Assembly: GCA_937887565.1 (NCBI GenBank)
Contig: CALABS010000009.1
Coordinates: forward strand, 1 to 49,338
Length of the DNA stretch: 49,338 nt
Reading direction: 5' to 3'
Origin: an uncultured Rhodospirillaceae bacterium
GTDB lineage: Bacteria; Pseudomonadota; Alphaproteobacteria; Rhodospirillales; Magnetospirillaceae
Within the stretch, counting starts at the first letter, position 1; each line of letters opens with the position of its first letter. The position numbers and the translations under genes are program-made. The notes under the pieces are model-generated. The model was not told where the DNA came from and did no database searches. It saw only the letters and a list, made by a program, of their open reading frames with translations. Shown here piece by piece: positions 27,614 to 36,308 of the stretch.

Positions 27614-28708
27614 GTGGCCCGCCGCGACGTCAGGCGCATGCTGACCACGCCCAGGAACCGGCTCAGGGATCGTCCCTGGGCGCTGCCCGCGCTGATGGTG
27701 GCCGTGCTGCTGGCCGGGCTTGCCTTCGGGGTGGCGGTCGGCCTCGTCGCCGGCCGCGACGAGGCCCATCCAAGCCTGGAGGAAGTGGTCGACCGCGCCC
27801 CGCGCCGCGAAGAGGCGCCCCGGCCCGAGGAGGAGGCCGCCGTTCGGCCCTTGGTGCCGGTCCCCCAGGCCCGGCCCGGCGGGCCGTCGGACGACGGCGT
27901 CTATCGCCAGCAGGACGAGGTCCGGCAGGCGGCGGTGCCGCTGTTGCTTCCGCAGGGCGGCGGCGAGTCGGCGGCACCCGGGCCACCGGCCTGGCGGCGT
28001 TTCGCGGTGGCGGCGCCGCGCACCGGCGGGCTGCCCATGATCGCGGTGGTGATCGACGACATGGGAATCGACCGCCGCCGCAGCGAGCGGGTGGCGGCCC
28101 TCAGGGCGCCCTTGACGCTCTCGTGGCTGCCCTATGCCGAGGATCTGGCCCGTCAGACCGGGGCGGCGCGCCGGCGCGGGCACGAGCTGCTGGTCCACGT
28201 CCCCATGGAGCCGCTGGGCGAATCCTACGATCCCGGCCCCGACGTCCTCGAGGTCGGCCTGGCGCCGGACGAACTGCGGCGCCGCATCGGCCTCGATCTC
28301 GGCCGCTTCGACGGCTTCGTCGGCATCAACAACCACATGGGCAGCCGCTTCACCGGCGACACCGCCGGGATGCGGGTGGTGATGGAGGAAATGCACCGGC
28401 GCGGCCTGCTGTTCCTGGATTCGGTCACCACCGAGAAGAGCGTCGCCCCCGACCTCGCCCAGAGCTACGCTGTCCCCTTCGCCGCCCGCAACGTCTTCCT
28501 GGATAACGATTCCTCCCTCGCGGCGGTGCGCGCGCAGTTGTCCAAGCTCGAAGCCCACGCCCGCAAGCATGGCGCCGCCATCGCCATCGGACATCCCCGC
28601 GACGCCACCATCGAGGCGCTGGCCGGCTGGCTGCCTGGCCTCGAGGCGCGCGGCTTCGTCCTGGTGCCGCTGACCGCCATCGTCCGCGAGCGCTGGGCGG
28701 GGGGATAG
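27614..28708 (+). CDS. Divergent polysaccharide deacetylase family protein
   Basis: A 364-residue protein. A short basic N-terminus and one membrane helix (about residues 23-45) are followed by a Pro/Glu/Arg-rich linker of about 80 residues and a NodB-like barrel of the divergent polysaccharide deacetylase (DUF610) family. This is marked by IAVVIDDMGIDRRRSERV, LLVHVPMEP, NNHMGSRFTGD and AIAIGHPRDATIEAL. It should face the periplasm. GTG 27614 was chosen because GGAGGA lies just upstream; an ATG at 27599 has no ribosome site. Function of the family is poorly known, with proposed roles in the cell envelope. It lies between cueR and copZ without obvious relation to copper. Confidence 0.88.
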   Translation: MARRDVRRMLTTPRNRLRDRPWALPALMVAVLLAGLAFGVAVGLVAGRDEAHPSLEEVVDRAPRREEAPRPEEEAAVRPLVPVPQARPGGPSDDGVYRQQDEVRQAAVPLLLPQGGGESAAPGPPAWRRFAVAAPRTGGLPMIAVVIDDMGIDRRRSERVAALRAPLTLSWLPYAEDLARQTGAARRRGHELLVHVPMEPLGESYDPGPDVLEVGLAPDELRRRIGLDLGRFDGFVGINNHMGSRFTGDTAGMRVVMEEMHRRGLLFLDSVTTEKSVAPDLAQSYAVPFAARNVFLDNDSSLAAVRAQLSKLEAHARKHGAAIAIGHPRDATIEALAGWLPGLEARGFVLVPLTAIVRERWAGG

Positions 28709-28750
28709 GTCGGTCTCCGTCACCGCCCGGGCCGGCGCGGCATTTCAACG

Positions 28751-28846
28751 GATCCGTTCAACGGCCTGCAGGCGAAACTGGCGCGTCCCGACAAGGTACG
28801 GTTCATCCCGCCCGGGACCAATCCCGAGGGCGGCCTGACCCCTTGA
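28751..28846 (+). pseudogene. Possible C-terminal gene remnant before copZ
   Basis: An open stretch of 31 codons with strong GC preference in third positions reads DPFNGLQAKLARPDKVRFIP and continues to a TGA at 28844-28846. There is no start codon or ribosome site for it. It looks like the tail of a lost gene, and its stop codon lies within the -35 element of the copZ promoter. Family unknown; chance is possible in DNA this GC-rich. Confidence 0.3.
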
Positions 28847-28873
28847 CCTTCCACCGGTGGGAAGGTTCACATT
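28843..28873 (+). promoter_or_regulatory. CueR-type copper-responsive promoter of copZ
   Basis: TTGACC (28843-28848) and CACATT (28868-28873) are separated by 19 bp. The spacer region holds the inverted repeat ACCTTCC-N7-GGAAGGT, a very good CueR operator and closely similar to the one before copA. Confidence 0.88.
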
Positions 28874-28905
28874 GGCGGCCACGACATCACTCACGGGAGT
28901 TCGCC

Positions 28906-29106
28906 ATGTCCCAGTCCTACCGCGTCACCGGCATGACCTGCGGCGGCTGCGCCAACGCCGTCAAGAGCGCCATCCAGACCGAGGCGCCGGGCGCCTCGGT
29001 CGAAGTCGATCTCGGCAGCGCCACCGTCACCGTCGATGGCGCCGAGGAGGCGCAGGTGAGGAAGGCGGTCGACGACGCCGGCTTCACCTTCCACGGCGCC
29101 GCCTGA
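28906..29106 (+). CDS. copZ: Copper chaperone CopZ (heavy-metal-associated domain protein)
   Basis: A 66-residue single HMA domain with the Cu(I)-binding loop GMTCGGCANAV near the N-terminus. Such soluble chaperones carry Cu(I) to CopA. The gene is alone behind a CueR-type promoter, so it should be induced together with copA although 1.8 kb separates them. ATG 28906 follows CGGGAG. Length is normal for the family. Confidence 0.92.
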   Translation: MSQSYRVTGMTCGGCANAVKSAIQTEAPGASVEVDLGSATVTVDGAEEAQVRKAVDDAGFTFHGAA

Positions 29107-29152
29107 GACCTGGCGCCGATGGGGCATGGCCGGGCGTGGCCCGGCCATGCAT

Positions 29153-29569
29153 CTATTCCGGCGCCACGAAGAACTGTTCGACCGCCGCCCAGGCGCGGGT
29201 GCTGGCGGCGGCGGGGTCCGCGAAATTGCCCATGGGCGAATACAGCGAGCTGGCCGCGTAGATGCCCACCTCCTCGACCTCGCCGATGGTGAAGGCGATC
29301 TCGCCGCGCGGCATGGCGATGCGGCGCTTGGTGCCGACGGTGGCGCCGTCCAACTGGCCCTCGGCCGGCAGCAGCAGGAAGTTCATGAACCACGGCGTCA
29401 CCAGGATGCCGGCCAGCCATCCTTCCCAGCGGCGGAAGCCCACCGCCTCCACCCTCAGGGCGGGGTTGTAGAGTCCCAGATCCTTCATGCGCTCGTCGCC
29501 GATGCGGGCGAAGGTGGCGACCAGCGAGTCGATCCTGGCGGCGTCGGCGGGCGAAAGGTGTGGGGTCAT
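29153..29569 (-). CDS. HybE-like [NiFe]-hydrogenase assembly chaperone
   Basis: A 138-residue protein that resembles the HybE/HupJ family. This is supported by the pattern VGFRRWEGWLAGILVTPWFM followed by LLLPAEGQ, then PRGEIAFTIGEVEEVGIYAA and SLYSPM, in the order seen in HybE. Members assist maturation or Tat-proofreading of uptake hydrogenase. There is no hydrogenase gene in this window, so it is either an orphan or serves a distant hup/hyb locus; hydrogenases commonly recycle H2 made by nitrogenase. The start at 29569 gives a family-length protein. The identification is from memory of the motif pattern and should be treated as probable. Confidence 0.7.
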   Translation of the reverse strand: MTPHLSPADAARIDSLVATFARIGDERMKDLGLYNPALRVEAVGFRRWEGWLAGILVTPWFMNFLLLPAEGQLDGATVGTKRRIAMPRGEIAFTIGEVEEVGIYAASSLYSPMGNFADPAAASTRAWAAVEQFFVAPE

Positions 29570-29732
29570 GATGGCTCCGGGTAGAGGGTCGGGGGCCGGA
29601 GTGTAGCAAGGCTCCCACCCCCGGCGCGAGAGGCACGGAAAGGGGGGAGGGGACCATTGCATCGGCAACATGATCCGGGGTATGCCTGAGGCCGCGCGGG
29701 CGCGCACCAAGAAGACGAGGAGAGAGGGGGAA

Positions 29733-30749
<1,017 letters not shown>

Positions 30750-30754
30750 GACGA

Positions 30755-30778
30755 CGGGGCCCTTCGGGGCCCCGCTTT
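30755..30778 (+). terminator. Terminator after fbp
   Basis: An 8-bp GC-only stem CGGGGCCC/GGGCCCCG with a TTCG tetraloop (30763-30766) starts 5 bp after the fbp stop, followed by CTTTCG. The T tract is short, but the stem is very stable. It also ends just before the convergent small ORF at 30782. Confidence 0.75.
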
Positions 30779-30781
30779 CGT

Positions 30782-31090
30782 TCAGCCCAATCCGGCCAAC
30801 CCGGCCGCCACGCCCAGCCCCACCAGCACCACGCCCCATGCCAGCAGGGTCCGGCCCAGCCGGCGGTGGCTTTCATGCGGCTGGCGCCAGGCCCCGAAGG
30901 TGTCGGGGCGCGGCGTCGCCCAGGCGATGTCCACCAGCCGGCGCACGCTGGCCAAGGCGGACGCGCGCCGGGTGGGCGACCCGCCGGCCTCGGCGTCGGT
31001 GTGGACGGGGGCGGCCGCCGGGTCGGCGGCACGGATCTTGTCGCCGGTCATGCCGGCGTCGGTGTTGGCGCGCTCCTCGGGGGTGTCCAT
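30782..31090 (-). CDS. Small hypothetical membrane-anchored protein at the end of the nifV-nifW unit
   Basis: A 102-residue protein that I do not recognise. The first 80 residues are polar (EERANTDAGMTGDKIRAAD and on) and the last 20 form one hydrophobic helix (TLLAWGVVLVGLGVAAGLAG), making it a probable C-tail-anchored inner-membrane protein. A GCGAGG site precedes the ATG. It begins 52 bp after nifW on the same strand with no terminator between, so it is probably read from the sigma-54 promoter at 32977. A role in nitrogen fixation is suggested by position only. Confidence 0.6.
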   Translation of the reverse strand: MDTPEERANTDAGMTGDKIRAADPAAAPVHTDAEAGGSPTRRASALASVRRLVDIAWATPRPDTFGAWRQPHESHRRLGRTLLAWGVVLVGLGVAAGLAGLG

Positions 31091-31142
31091 GCCTCGCTCC
31101 GATGTTCCCCCACCAGATGGGGGGCGGAGGGCGGCCGGGAAA

Positions 31143-31451
31143 TCACCGCGTCAGGCGTATGTCGGACAGGGGCACGAAGCCGGTGTGCTGCTGCTGGAAG
31201 ACCTTGAAGGTCTTGGCGCCCTTGCCGGTGGCGAACTCGCCATAGGCGGTTGCCAGGGCTTCCCTGCAGCGGGCCTCGGTCTCGGTGTCGGTCAATCCGG
31301 CCAGGGCGTCCAGGTCCATCAGCTCGTTGAAGCGCTTGAGGATGTGCAGGCGGTGCACGTTCAGCACCTGGGGATCGAAATCGATGCCGAGGGTCAGGAA
31401 GAACTGTTCGGCCGAGGATAGGCGGGACAGGCGGTCGAGAGTGCTGCACAT
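31143..31451 (-). CDS. nifW: Nitrogenase stabilising/protective protein NifW
   Basis: A 102-residue soluble protein with the family pattern LSSAEQFFLTLGIDFDPQVL, LHILKRFNELM and a C-terminal KTFKVFQQQHTGFVPL. NifW associates with the MoFe protein and helps protect or mature it, particularly under oxygen. Length is normal. It starts 13 bp after nifV and belongs to the iscA-nifV-nifW unit. Confidence 0.93.
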   Translation of the reverse strand: MCSTLDRLSRLSSAEQFFLTLGIDFDPQVLNVHRLHILKRFNELMDLDALAGLTDTETEARCREALATAYGEFATGKGAKTFKVFQQQHTGFVPLSDIRLTR

Positions 31452-31464
31452 GGCGGAACCTCCG

Positions 31465-32607
31465 TCAGTTCAGGGTGGCGGGCACGGGGGCCTCGGCCAG
31501 GGTGGCTTCCAGGACGAAGCGGCGCAGGTCGTCGGGGCTGGGGATGCGCTTGGTCGCCACGGCATGGGACTTGACGCGGGCCAGGACGGCGCGGGCCTGG
31601 AATTCGTCGGGGGTCAGGCCCAGCTCGGCGCAGGCGTGGATCACCGCCGACAGGCCGGAATGCTTGCCCAGCACCAGCACATGGTCGCGGCCCAGCTCCA
31701 GCGGGTCCAGCGCTTGGTAGTTGGCGCGGTCGCGCAGCAGTCCCGACACGTGGATGCCGGACTCATGGGTGAAGACGGCATCGCCGACGATGCTCTTGTT
31801 GGCGGGCACCGGCCGCCCCGAGGCCTTGGCGACCAGGCGCGACACCTGCGGCAGGTCGCTCTTGGTGACGCCGGTCGCCCGGCCGTACAACTTCTCCAGC
31901 GCCACCACCACTTCCTCCAGCGGCGCGTTGCCGGCGCGCTCGCCCAGGCCGTTGACGGTGGTGGACACGTGGGTGGCGCCACCCCTGACGGCGGCCAGGG
32001 AATTGGCGGTGGCGAGGCCGAGGTCGTCGTGGGCGTGGATTTCGATCTCCAGCCCCGAGGCGGCGCGCAGGCGGGTGATCAGGGCGTGGGTGGCGAAGGG
32101 CTCCATGATGCCCAGCGTGTCGGCGAAGCGGAAGCGGCGGGCGCCGGCGGCCTCGCAGGCGTCCAGTACCGCCAGCAGGAAATCGGGATCGGCGCGCGAC
32201 GAATCCTCGCCGCCCACCGATACCTCCAGCCCGAGGTCGCGCGCCTTGGCGACCATGGCGCGGATGTGCCCCAGGGCCCAGGCGCGGTCGCGGCCCAGCT
32301 TGCTCTTTAGTTGCTGGTCGGAGACGGGAATGGACAGGTTGACCATGCCCACCCGGCATTTCATCGCGTCGGCGAGGTCGTCGTCGCGCATGCGGCACCA
32401 GGCGATCAGGGTCGCCTTCAGGCCCAGGGCGGCGACGGCGCGGATGCTGTCGCGCTCCTCGGACCCCATGGCCGGGATGCCGACCTCCATCTCGGGGACG
32501 CCGGCGCGGTCCAGGGCGGCGGCGATGGTCAGCTTCTCGTCCAGGGTGAAGGCCACCCCGGCGGTCTGCTCGCCGTCGCGCAGCGTGGTGTCGTTGACGA
32601 CCGCCAT
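31465..32607 (-). CDS. nifV: Homocitrate synthase NifV
   Basis: A 380-residue enzyme condensing acetyl-CoA with 2-oxoglutarate to homocitrate, the organic acid of FeMo-cofactor. It has the DRE-TIM signature (VNDTTLRDGEQTAGVAF), the VSVGGEDSSRAD region, the metal-binding HAHDDLGLATANSLAA, and GLGERAGNAPLEEVV, typical of NifV rather than LeuA. The start is 5 bp after iscA. The family C-terminal regulatory domain of LeuA is absent, as expected. Confidence 0.96.
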   Translation of the reverse strand: MAVVNDTTLRDGEQTAGVAFTLDEKLTIAAALDRAGVPEMEVGIPAMGSEERDSIRAVAALGLKATLIAWCRMRDDDLADAMKCRVGMVNLSIPVSDQQLKSKLGRDRAWALGHIRAMVAKARDLGLEVSVGGEDSSRADPDFLLAVLDACEAAGARRFRFADTLGIMEPFATHALITRLRAASGLEIEIHAHDDLGLATANSLAAVRGGATHVSTTVNGLGERAGNAPLEEVVVALEKLYGRATGVTKSDLPQVSRLVAKASGRPVPANKSIVGDAVFTHESGIHVSGLLRDRANYQALDPLELGRDHVLVLGKHSGLSAVIHACAELGLTPDEFQARAVLARVKSHAVATKRIPSPDDLRRFVLEATLAEAPVPATLN

Positions 32608-32612
32608 GGGGG

Positions 32613-32930
32613 TCAGCCGCAGCTCTTGGTCGAGCAGGAGCAGGGCTTGGCAGTGTTGTTGGGATTGTCGAACATGAAGCCGGAGCCCATGGCGCTGTCC
32701 ACGTAGTCCATGGTGGCGCCGGCCAGCAGGATCTCGGACGACGGATCGACGAAGACCCGGACGCCGTCGAACTCCATCACCTTGTCGTCGTCAAAGGCCT
32801 CGGTCTCCAGGCCCATGCGGTACTGCAGACCGGAACAGCCGCCGGTGACGACCATGATGCGCAGACCCTGCTCGGGGGCGGAGCAGACGCTCTTGATGGC
32901 GGAAAGGGCGCGGGGGGTGAGGGAAAGCAT
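32613..32930 (-). CDS. Nif-specific HesB/IscA-family Fe-S assembly protein
   Basis: A 105-residue A-type carrier protein. The first conserved Cys is in VTGGCSGLQYRMGLE; the C-terminal pair, usually CGC, is in an extended Cys-rich tail PCSCSTKSCG. The gene is first in the unit before nifV, where IscA(nif) is commonly found in diazotrophs, and it should help deliver iron-sulfur clusters to nitrogenase proteins. The ATG at 32930 was chosen because AGGAGG lies 8 nt upstream. A longer reading into the leader would run through the sigma-54 region and was rejected. Confidence 0.92.
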   Translation of the reverse strand: MLSLTPRALSAIKSVCSAPEQGLRIMVVTGGCSGLQYRMGLETEAFDDDKVMEFDGVRVFVDPSSEILLAGATMDYVDSAMGSGFMFDNPNNTAKPCSCSTKSCG

Positions 32931-32976
32931 GCTGCGGTCCTCCTGTGGCGGTGGGACGAAAACCCATCCCCCTCCA

Positions 32977-32992
32977 AGCAAACTGGATGCCA
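32977..32992 (-). promoter_or_regulatory. Sigma-54 promoter of iscA-nifV-nifW
   Basis: On the minus strand TGGCAT-CCAGT-TTGCT matches the -24/-12 consensus TGGCAC-N5-TTGCA with the invariant GG and GC in correct spacing. It is 46 bp upstream of the iscA start and has a NifA-type site behind it. Confidence 0.85.
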
Positions 32993-33032
32993 ACAGCTAA
33001 TGCATTGAAAACACTGGATGTGTGGTGCCGGA

Positions 33033-33048
33033 TGTCGGATTCGCGACA
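33033..33048 (-). promoter_or_regulatory. NifA upstream activator site for iscA-nifV-nifW
   Basis: TGT-N10-ACA (TGT 33033-33035, ACA 33046-33048), the NifA-binding consensus, about 40 bp behind the sigma-54 element and before the nifQ stop. Confidence 0.8.
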
Positions 33049-33077
33049 CGGCGCATTGGCGCCATTCCGCCGCCGGT

Positions 33078-33665
33078 TCAGTCGGAACGGGCCGCTCGCG
33101 CCAGCAGGCTGAGGCCATCCTCGGCCCCGAAGCATAGGGCGAAGTCGTCGCAGGCGTCGCAGACCGGCGACTTGCAGATGGGCACGCCCTCCTGGCCGCA
33201 AAGCTGGCGATAGAAGAACTTCTTCCATTTCATGTCGCGGTCGTTCAGCGCCGCCAGCGGCGCGAAATGCCGCGTCATCAGAGCGCCCAGGTCGGCGCGA
33301 CCGGTCAGGCCCAGATCCTGCCACAGGTGGTTGGGCGCCTGGCAGCGGCGGGCGACGATGGCCGCCAGCCATTCCTCCTCGGGCCGGCCGAGGCTGCGAT
33401 GGGAGAGAAGCAGGCCACGCAGGTCCTCCTCCTCGAGGGCGACCGGGCCGGAGCCGTCCCCGCCGTCGGCCAGCAAGGCGCGGGCATGCGGGAAATACAG
33501 GCCGACCATGGCCTCCAGGGCGGCCGCCGACAGGCCCAGGCCATGGGCGAGCGGGGTCGCGGGGTCGGCGGACGCGATGGCGACGGCGCAGGCCAGCAGG
33601 TGACGGTCGAACGGATCCCGGTCCGTATCGGTCATCATCAGCCAGCGATAGAACGTCGCCGCCAT
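33078..33665 (-). CDS. nifQ: NifQ, molybdenum delivery protein for FeMo-cofactor
   Basis: A 195-residue protein. The C-terminal cysteine motif C-x4-C-x2-C-x5-C (CKSPVCDACDDFALCFG) is diagnostic of NifQ, which carries a Mo-Fe-S cluster and donates molybdenum to the NifEN scaffold. A conserved MKWKKFFYRQLC stretch precedes it. The ATG at 33665 gives family length and lies 11 bp after fdxB; a longer in-frame extension into fdxB is not credible. It is the last gene of the nifE-led unit. Confidence 0.92.
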   Translation of the reverse strand: MAATFYRWLMMTDTDRDPFDRHLLACAVAIASADPATPLAHGLGLSAAALEAMVGLYFPHARALLADGGDGSGPVALEEEDLRGLLLSHRSLGRPEEEWLAAIVARRCQAPNHLWQDLGLTGRADLGALMTRHFAPLAALNDRDMKWKKFFYRQLCGQEGVPICKSPVCDACDDFALCFGAEDGLSLLARAARSD

Positions 33666-33676
33666 CGACTGGCCCC

Positions 33677-33982
33677 TTACGCCGGCATCGGCATGGGTTC
33701 GTGCACCTGACAGTTCTTGCCGCACACGGTGGCGCAGGCCTCGCAGCCGATGCAGGCGCCGGCATTCTCGATGACCATCACCTTGCGGTCGGAATCGTCG
33801 TCGTCGTCCAGCGGGTCGCAATACTCGCCGTCCTCGTTGATGCCCATCATCTTGAGCACGGCCTGGGTGCAGACCTTGAAGCAGCGACCGCAGCCGATGC
33901 ACAGTTCTTCATCGATCTTGGTGAGGTACTTCGGGATCCAGGGCTCGCCATCGCGACGGAAGAAGGTAATGAACGACGACAT
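33677..33982 (-). CDS. fdxB: Ferredoxin III, nif-specific (FdxB)
   Basis: A 101-residue ferredoxin with two 4Fe-4S motifs: CIGCGRCFKVCTQ near residue 30 and CIGCEACATVCGKNC near residue 80. They are separated by a long acidic insert (DPLDDDDDSDRK), as in nif-linked FdxB. It probably carries electrons for cofactor synthesis or to nitrogenase. The start at 33982 has AAGGAGAG upstream. It lies between the NifX-associated gene and nifQ, the usual place in alphaproteobacteria. Confidence 0.93.
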   Translation of the reverse strand: MSSFITFFRRDGEPWIPKYLTKIDEELCIGCGRCFKVCTQAVLKMMGINEDGEYCDPLDDDDDSDRKVMVIENAGACIGCEACATVCGKNCQVHEPMPMPA

Positions 33983-34014
33983 TTTTTCTCTCCTTAGTTC
34001 CAAGGCAATGACCG

Positions 34015-34473
34015 TCAGGCGTCGGCGACGGTCGGAAACTTCTCGATGGTGGCGACGCCTTCGGCGATGAGCTTTTCAGCCTTATCGACCATTTGTGAAA
34101 CGTTCTCGAAGCCGAAGCGGTGCAGCTCGCGGACATGGGTGTTGACGCAGACCAGCCGGCCGGCGATCAGCACGATGCGGCCCCAGCCCTCGTGATGGAT
34201 GTTCATCATCGGTGCGCAGGCCCGGCCGCAACGGCGCTCGATCTCGAAGGCGACGGTCTGGTAGTACAGCTCGACCCGCCACAGGATGTCGGGGTCGGGA
34301 TCGCCGATCATGGGCAGTTCGCGCTTTTGCGCCTTGGTGACGATGAAGGGCGCCAGCAGCGCGTCATCGGGTTCGTTGTCCCAGGCGCCGCTGCGGTCCT
34401 GCGCCCTCAGCAGGATCAGCAGGCCCTTGACGAAGGGCGATGCCGAAGCGTCGATGTCGGTGGTCGCGGCCAT
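34015..34473 (-). CDS. NifX-associated nitrogen fixation protein (DUF269 family)
   Basis: A 152-residue protein of the DUF269 family that almost always follows nifX. The recognisable core is FVKGLLILLRAQDRSGAWD, PDPDILWRVELYYQ and MNIHHEGWGRIVLIAGRLV. The last, with HHEGWGR, is strongly conserved. Biochemical role is unclear; it is thought to act with NifX in cofactor trafficking. The start lies 2 bp after the nifX stop, so the pair is translationally coupled. Confidence 0.92.
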   Translation of the reverse strand: MAATTDIDASASPFVKGLLILLRAQDRSGAWDNEPDDALLAPFIVTKAQKRELPMIGDPDPDILWRVELYYQTVAFEIERRCGRACAPMMNIHHEGWGRIVLIAGRLVCVNTHVRELHRFGFENVSQMVDKAEKLIAEGVATIEKFPTVADA

Positions 34474-34475
34474 GG

Positions 34476-34895
34476 TCAATCCTCGTCGTCGATGAAGCGT
34501 TCGGGGCCGGCTTCGGAAGTGTTGATCACCTTGCGCAGCCATGGCGGCGGGTTGGTCTTGAGCATGCCGCGGATGCGCTCGATGACGGCCGAGATGGGCT
34601 CGTCGGCGGGCAGCTTGATGGGGTGGACGTTGGCGCGCACGACGCGGGCGGCGGCGGGGCCGCCGATGGCGCGCACGAACAGCAGGGCCGATCCCTCCAG
34701 CGCCTTGATCTTGGTGGCGAGCCGGTCGTCGCCGTCTTCCTGGTGGCTGCCGTTCTCGTCGCTGACGTTGTCGAACTGCACGGCTTCCAGGAAGGCGTGC
34801 TCGTCGGGGCCGACGTCGTAGAACATGAAGGTCTTGGCGCTGGCGAAATGCGCATCGACCCGGGTGCGGTCCTGTGTGGCGAAGGCGACTCGCAT
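34476..34895 (-). CDS. nifX: NifX, FeMo-cofactor precursor carrier
   Basis: A 139-residue protein of the NifX/NifB-C-terminal family: MRVAFATQDRTRVDAHFASA at the start, then YDVGPDEHAFLEAVQF, IGGPAAARVVRANVHPIKL. NifX binds NifB-co and VK-cluster and shuttles them to and from NifEN. ATG 34895 has AAGGAGG upstream. There are 49 bp between the nifN stop and this start, with no separate promoter seen. Confidence 0.95.
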   Translation of the reverse strand: MRVAFATQDRTRVDAHFASAKTFMFYDVGPDEHAFLEAVQFDNVSDENGSHQEDGDDRLATKIKALEGSALLFVRAIGGPAAARVVRANVHPIKLPADEPISAVIERIRGMLKTNPPPWLRKVINTSEAGPERFIDDED

Positions 34896-34944
34896 GTATC
34901 CTCCTTTGACGGGGCGGTCGGCCCCGATGCTGTCGTGATCGGCG

Positions 34945-36306
34945 TCAACCAGCCGCAACCGGCGCGTCACCATGGATGTGCTCCGAGTGGGCGAGGTGCA
35001 TGCCGTGCCCGTGGGACGGATGCTCCATCAGGATGTTGCCGATGGCGAAGATCAGGTCGCGGGTGCCGCGATAGCCGACCGAGGCCAGATGTGCGGCGCC
35101 AAGGCGGTCGAAGACCGGGAAACCGGCGCGGAACAGCGGAATGCCGTGGCGCCCGGCGAGCAGGCGGCCGTTGGCGTTGGCGATCAGCAGGTCGGCGCCG
35201 CCGGATTCGAGGATCTGGTCCTCGACGTCCTCGAAATCGCCGATGATCACCCGTTCGGCCGGGACCTCGGACAGCAGCGGCGTGTGCAGCGTCGTCACCG
35301 CCGCCACGACGTTGGCGCCCATCTCCGCCATCAGCTTCGCATAGGTCCACATCAGGGCCGGTTCGCCGGCCACCGCCACCGAGCGGCCGCCGAAGAAGAA
35401 GTGGCCGTCCAGCATGGCGTCCACCAACTGCGACCGCTGGCGGCGGTACTTGGCCGGGACCGGGATGCCGGCGGCGGTGGACAGCACCACCATCAGCCGG
35501 TCCACCGCCTCGAGGCCGGTCACGCGGTCGAACAGCTCGTACGGAACGCCGGTCTTGTCGTTGAGCTTCTCGGCCGAGATGCGCATGTGCTCGCCGATGG
35601 CGATGGTCAGCACCGCCCGGCCCATGCCGCGCACCTGCTCGATGCTGGTGCCGCCGAGCGTGGTGGGTACGTAGGCGTTGGGAACATGGCCGTCCATGGA
35701 CCCGGACAGGTCGGGCAGGACCACCGGCTCGAGGCCGAAATCCTCGACCATTTCCTTGAGGGCCTCGATGTCGCCCGGGGTCAGATGGACGCCCGGCAGG
35801 ATGTTGACGCGCTTGAGCGGCGGTTGGCTGGAGGGCTGGGCGAAGGCGTCGATCATGGCGCCCACCGCCTTGCCCCAGCCGGTCTCCAGCGACCCCTCGA
35901 AATCGGGAGCGGGGACGTAGACCACCGGCGGCAGATCCTTGTTGGCGGCGACGATCCGGTTGAGATCGCCGCGGGTGTCCTCGCCGCGGGTCTCGGTCAA
36001 TGCCGTGGACACCAGCCCGATCAGCTTGGGCTGGGCGCGCTTGTTGATGTTCTTGAGCGCTTCCGCCACCTGCTCGGAGCCGCCGAGGATGGTGGAGATC
36101 TCATTCATGGCCGTGGTCTGGAGCGGGATGGCCTCGCGGAAATGGCGGACCATCATCACCAGGGCGAAGGCGGTGCAACCCTGGCTGCCGTGGAACAGCG
36201 GCATGCAGCCGTCCATGCCCATGAAGGCCAGGGCGGCACCCAACGGGGCGCTGGTCTTCAGCGGGCTGGTGGACAGCGCCTTGTTGTGGTTGATGACGAG
36301 CGCCAT
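34945..36306 (-). CDS. nifN: NifN, FeMo-cofactor scaffold subunit
   Basis: A 453-residue protein homologous to the nitrogenase beta subunit. With NifE it forms the scaffold on which FeMo-cofactor is finished. The N-terminus has CMPLFHGSQGCTAFA with the cluster-binding Cys, then STALTETRGEDTRGDL, NILPGVHLTPGDIE and DLSGSMDGH. C-terminal FDRLGAAHLASVGYRGTRDL matches the family. It starts 2 bp after nifE on the same strand. Confidence 0.96.
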   Translation of the reverse strand: MALVINHNKALSTSPLKTSAPLGAALAFMGMDGCMPLFHGSQGCTAFALVMMVRHFREAIPLQTTAMNEISTILGGSEQVAEALKNINKRAQPKLIGLVSTALTETRGEDTRGDLNRIVAANKDLPPVVYVPAPDFEGSLETGWGKAVGAMIDAFAQPSSQPPLKRVNILPGVHLTPGDIEALKEMVEDFGLEPVVLPDLSGSMDGHVPNAYVPTTLGGTSIEQVRGMGRAVLTIAIGEHMRISAEKLNDKTGVPYELFDRVTGLEAVDRLMVVLSTAAGIPVPAKYRRQRSQLVDAMLDGHFFFGGRSVAVAGEPALMWTYAKLMAEMGANVVAAVTTLHTPLLSEVPAERVIIGDFEDVEDQILESGGADLLIANANGRLLAGRHGIPLFRAGFPVFDRLGAAHLASVGYRGTRDLIFAIGNILMEHPSHGHGMHLAHSEHIHGDAPVAAG

Positions 36307-36308
36307 GG

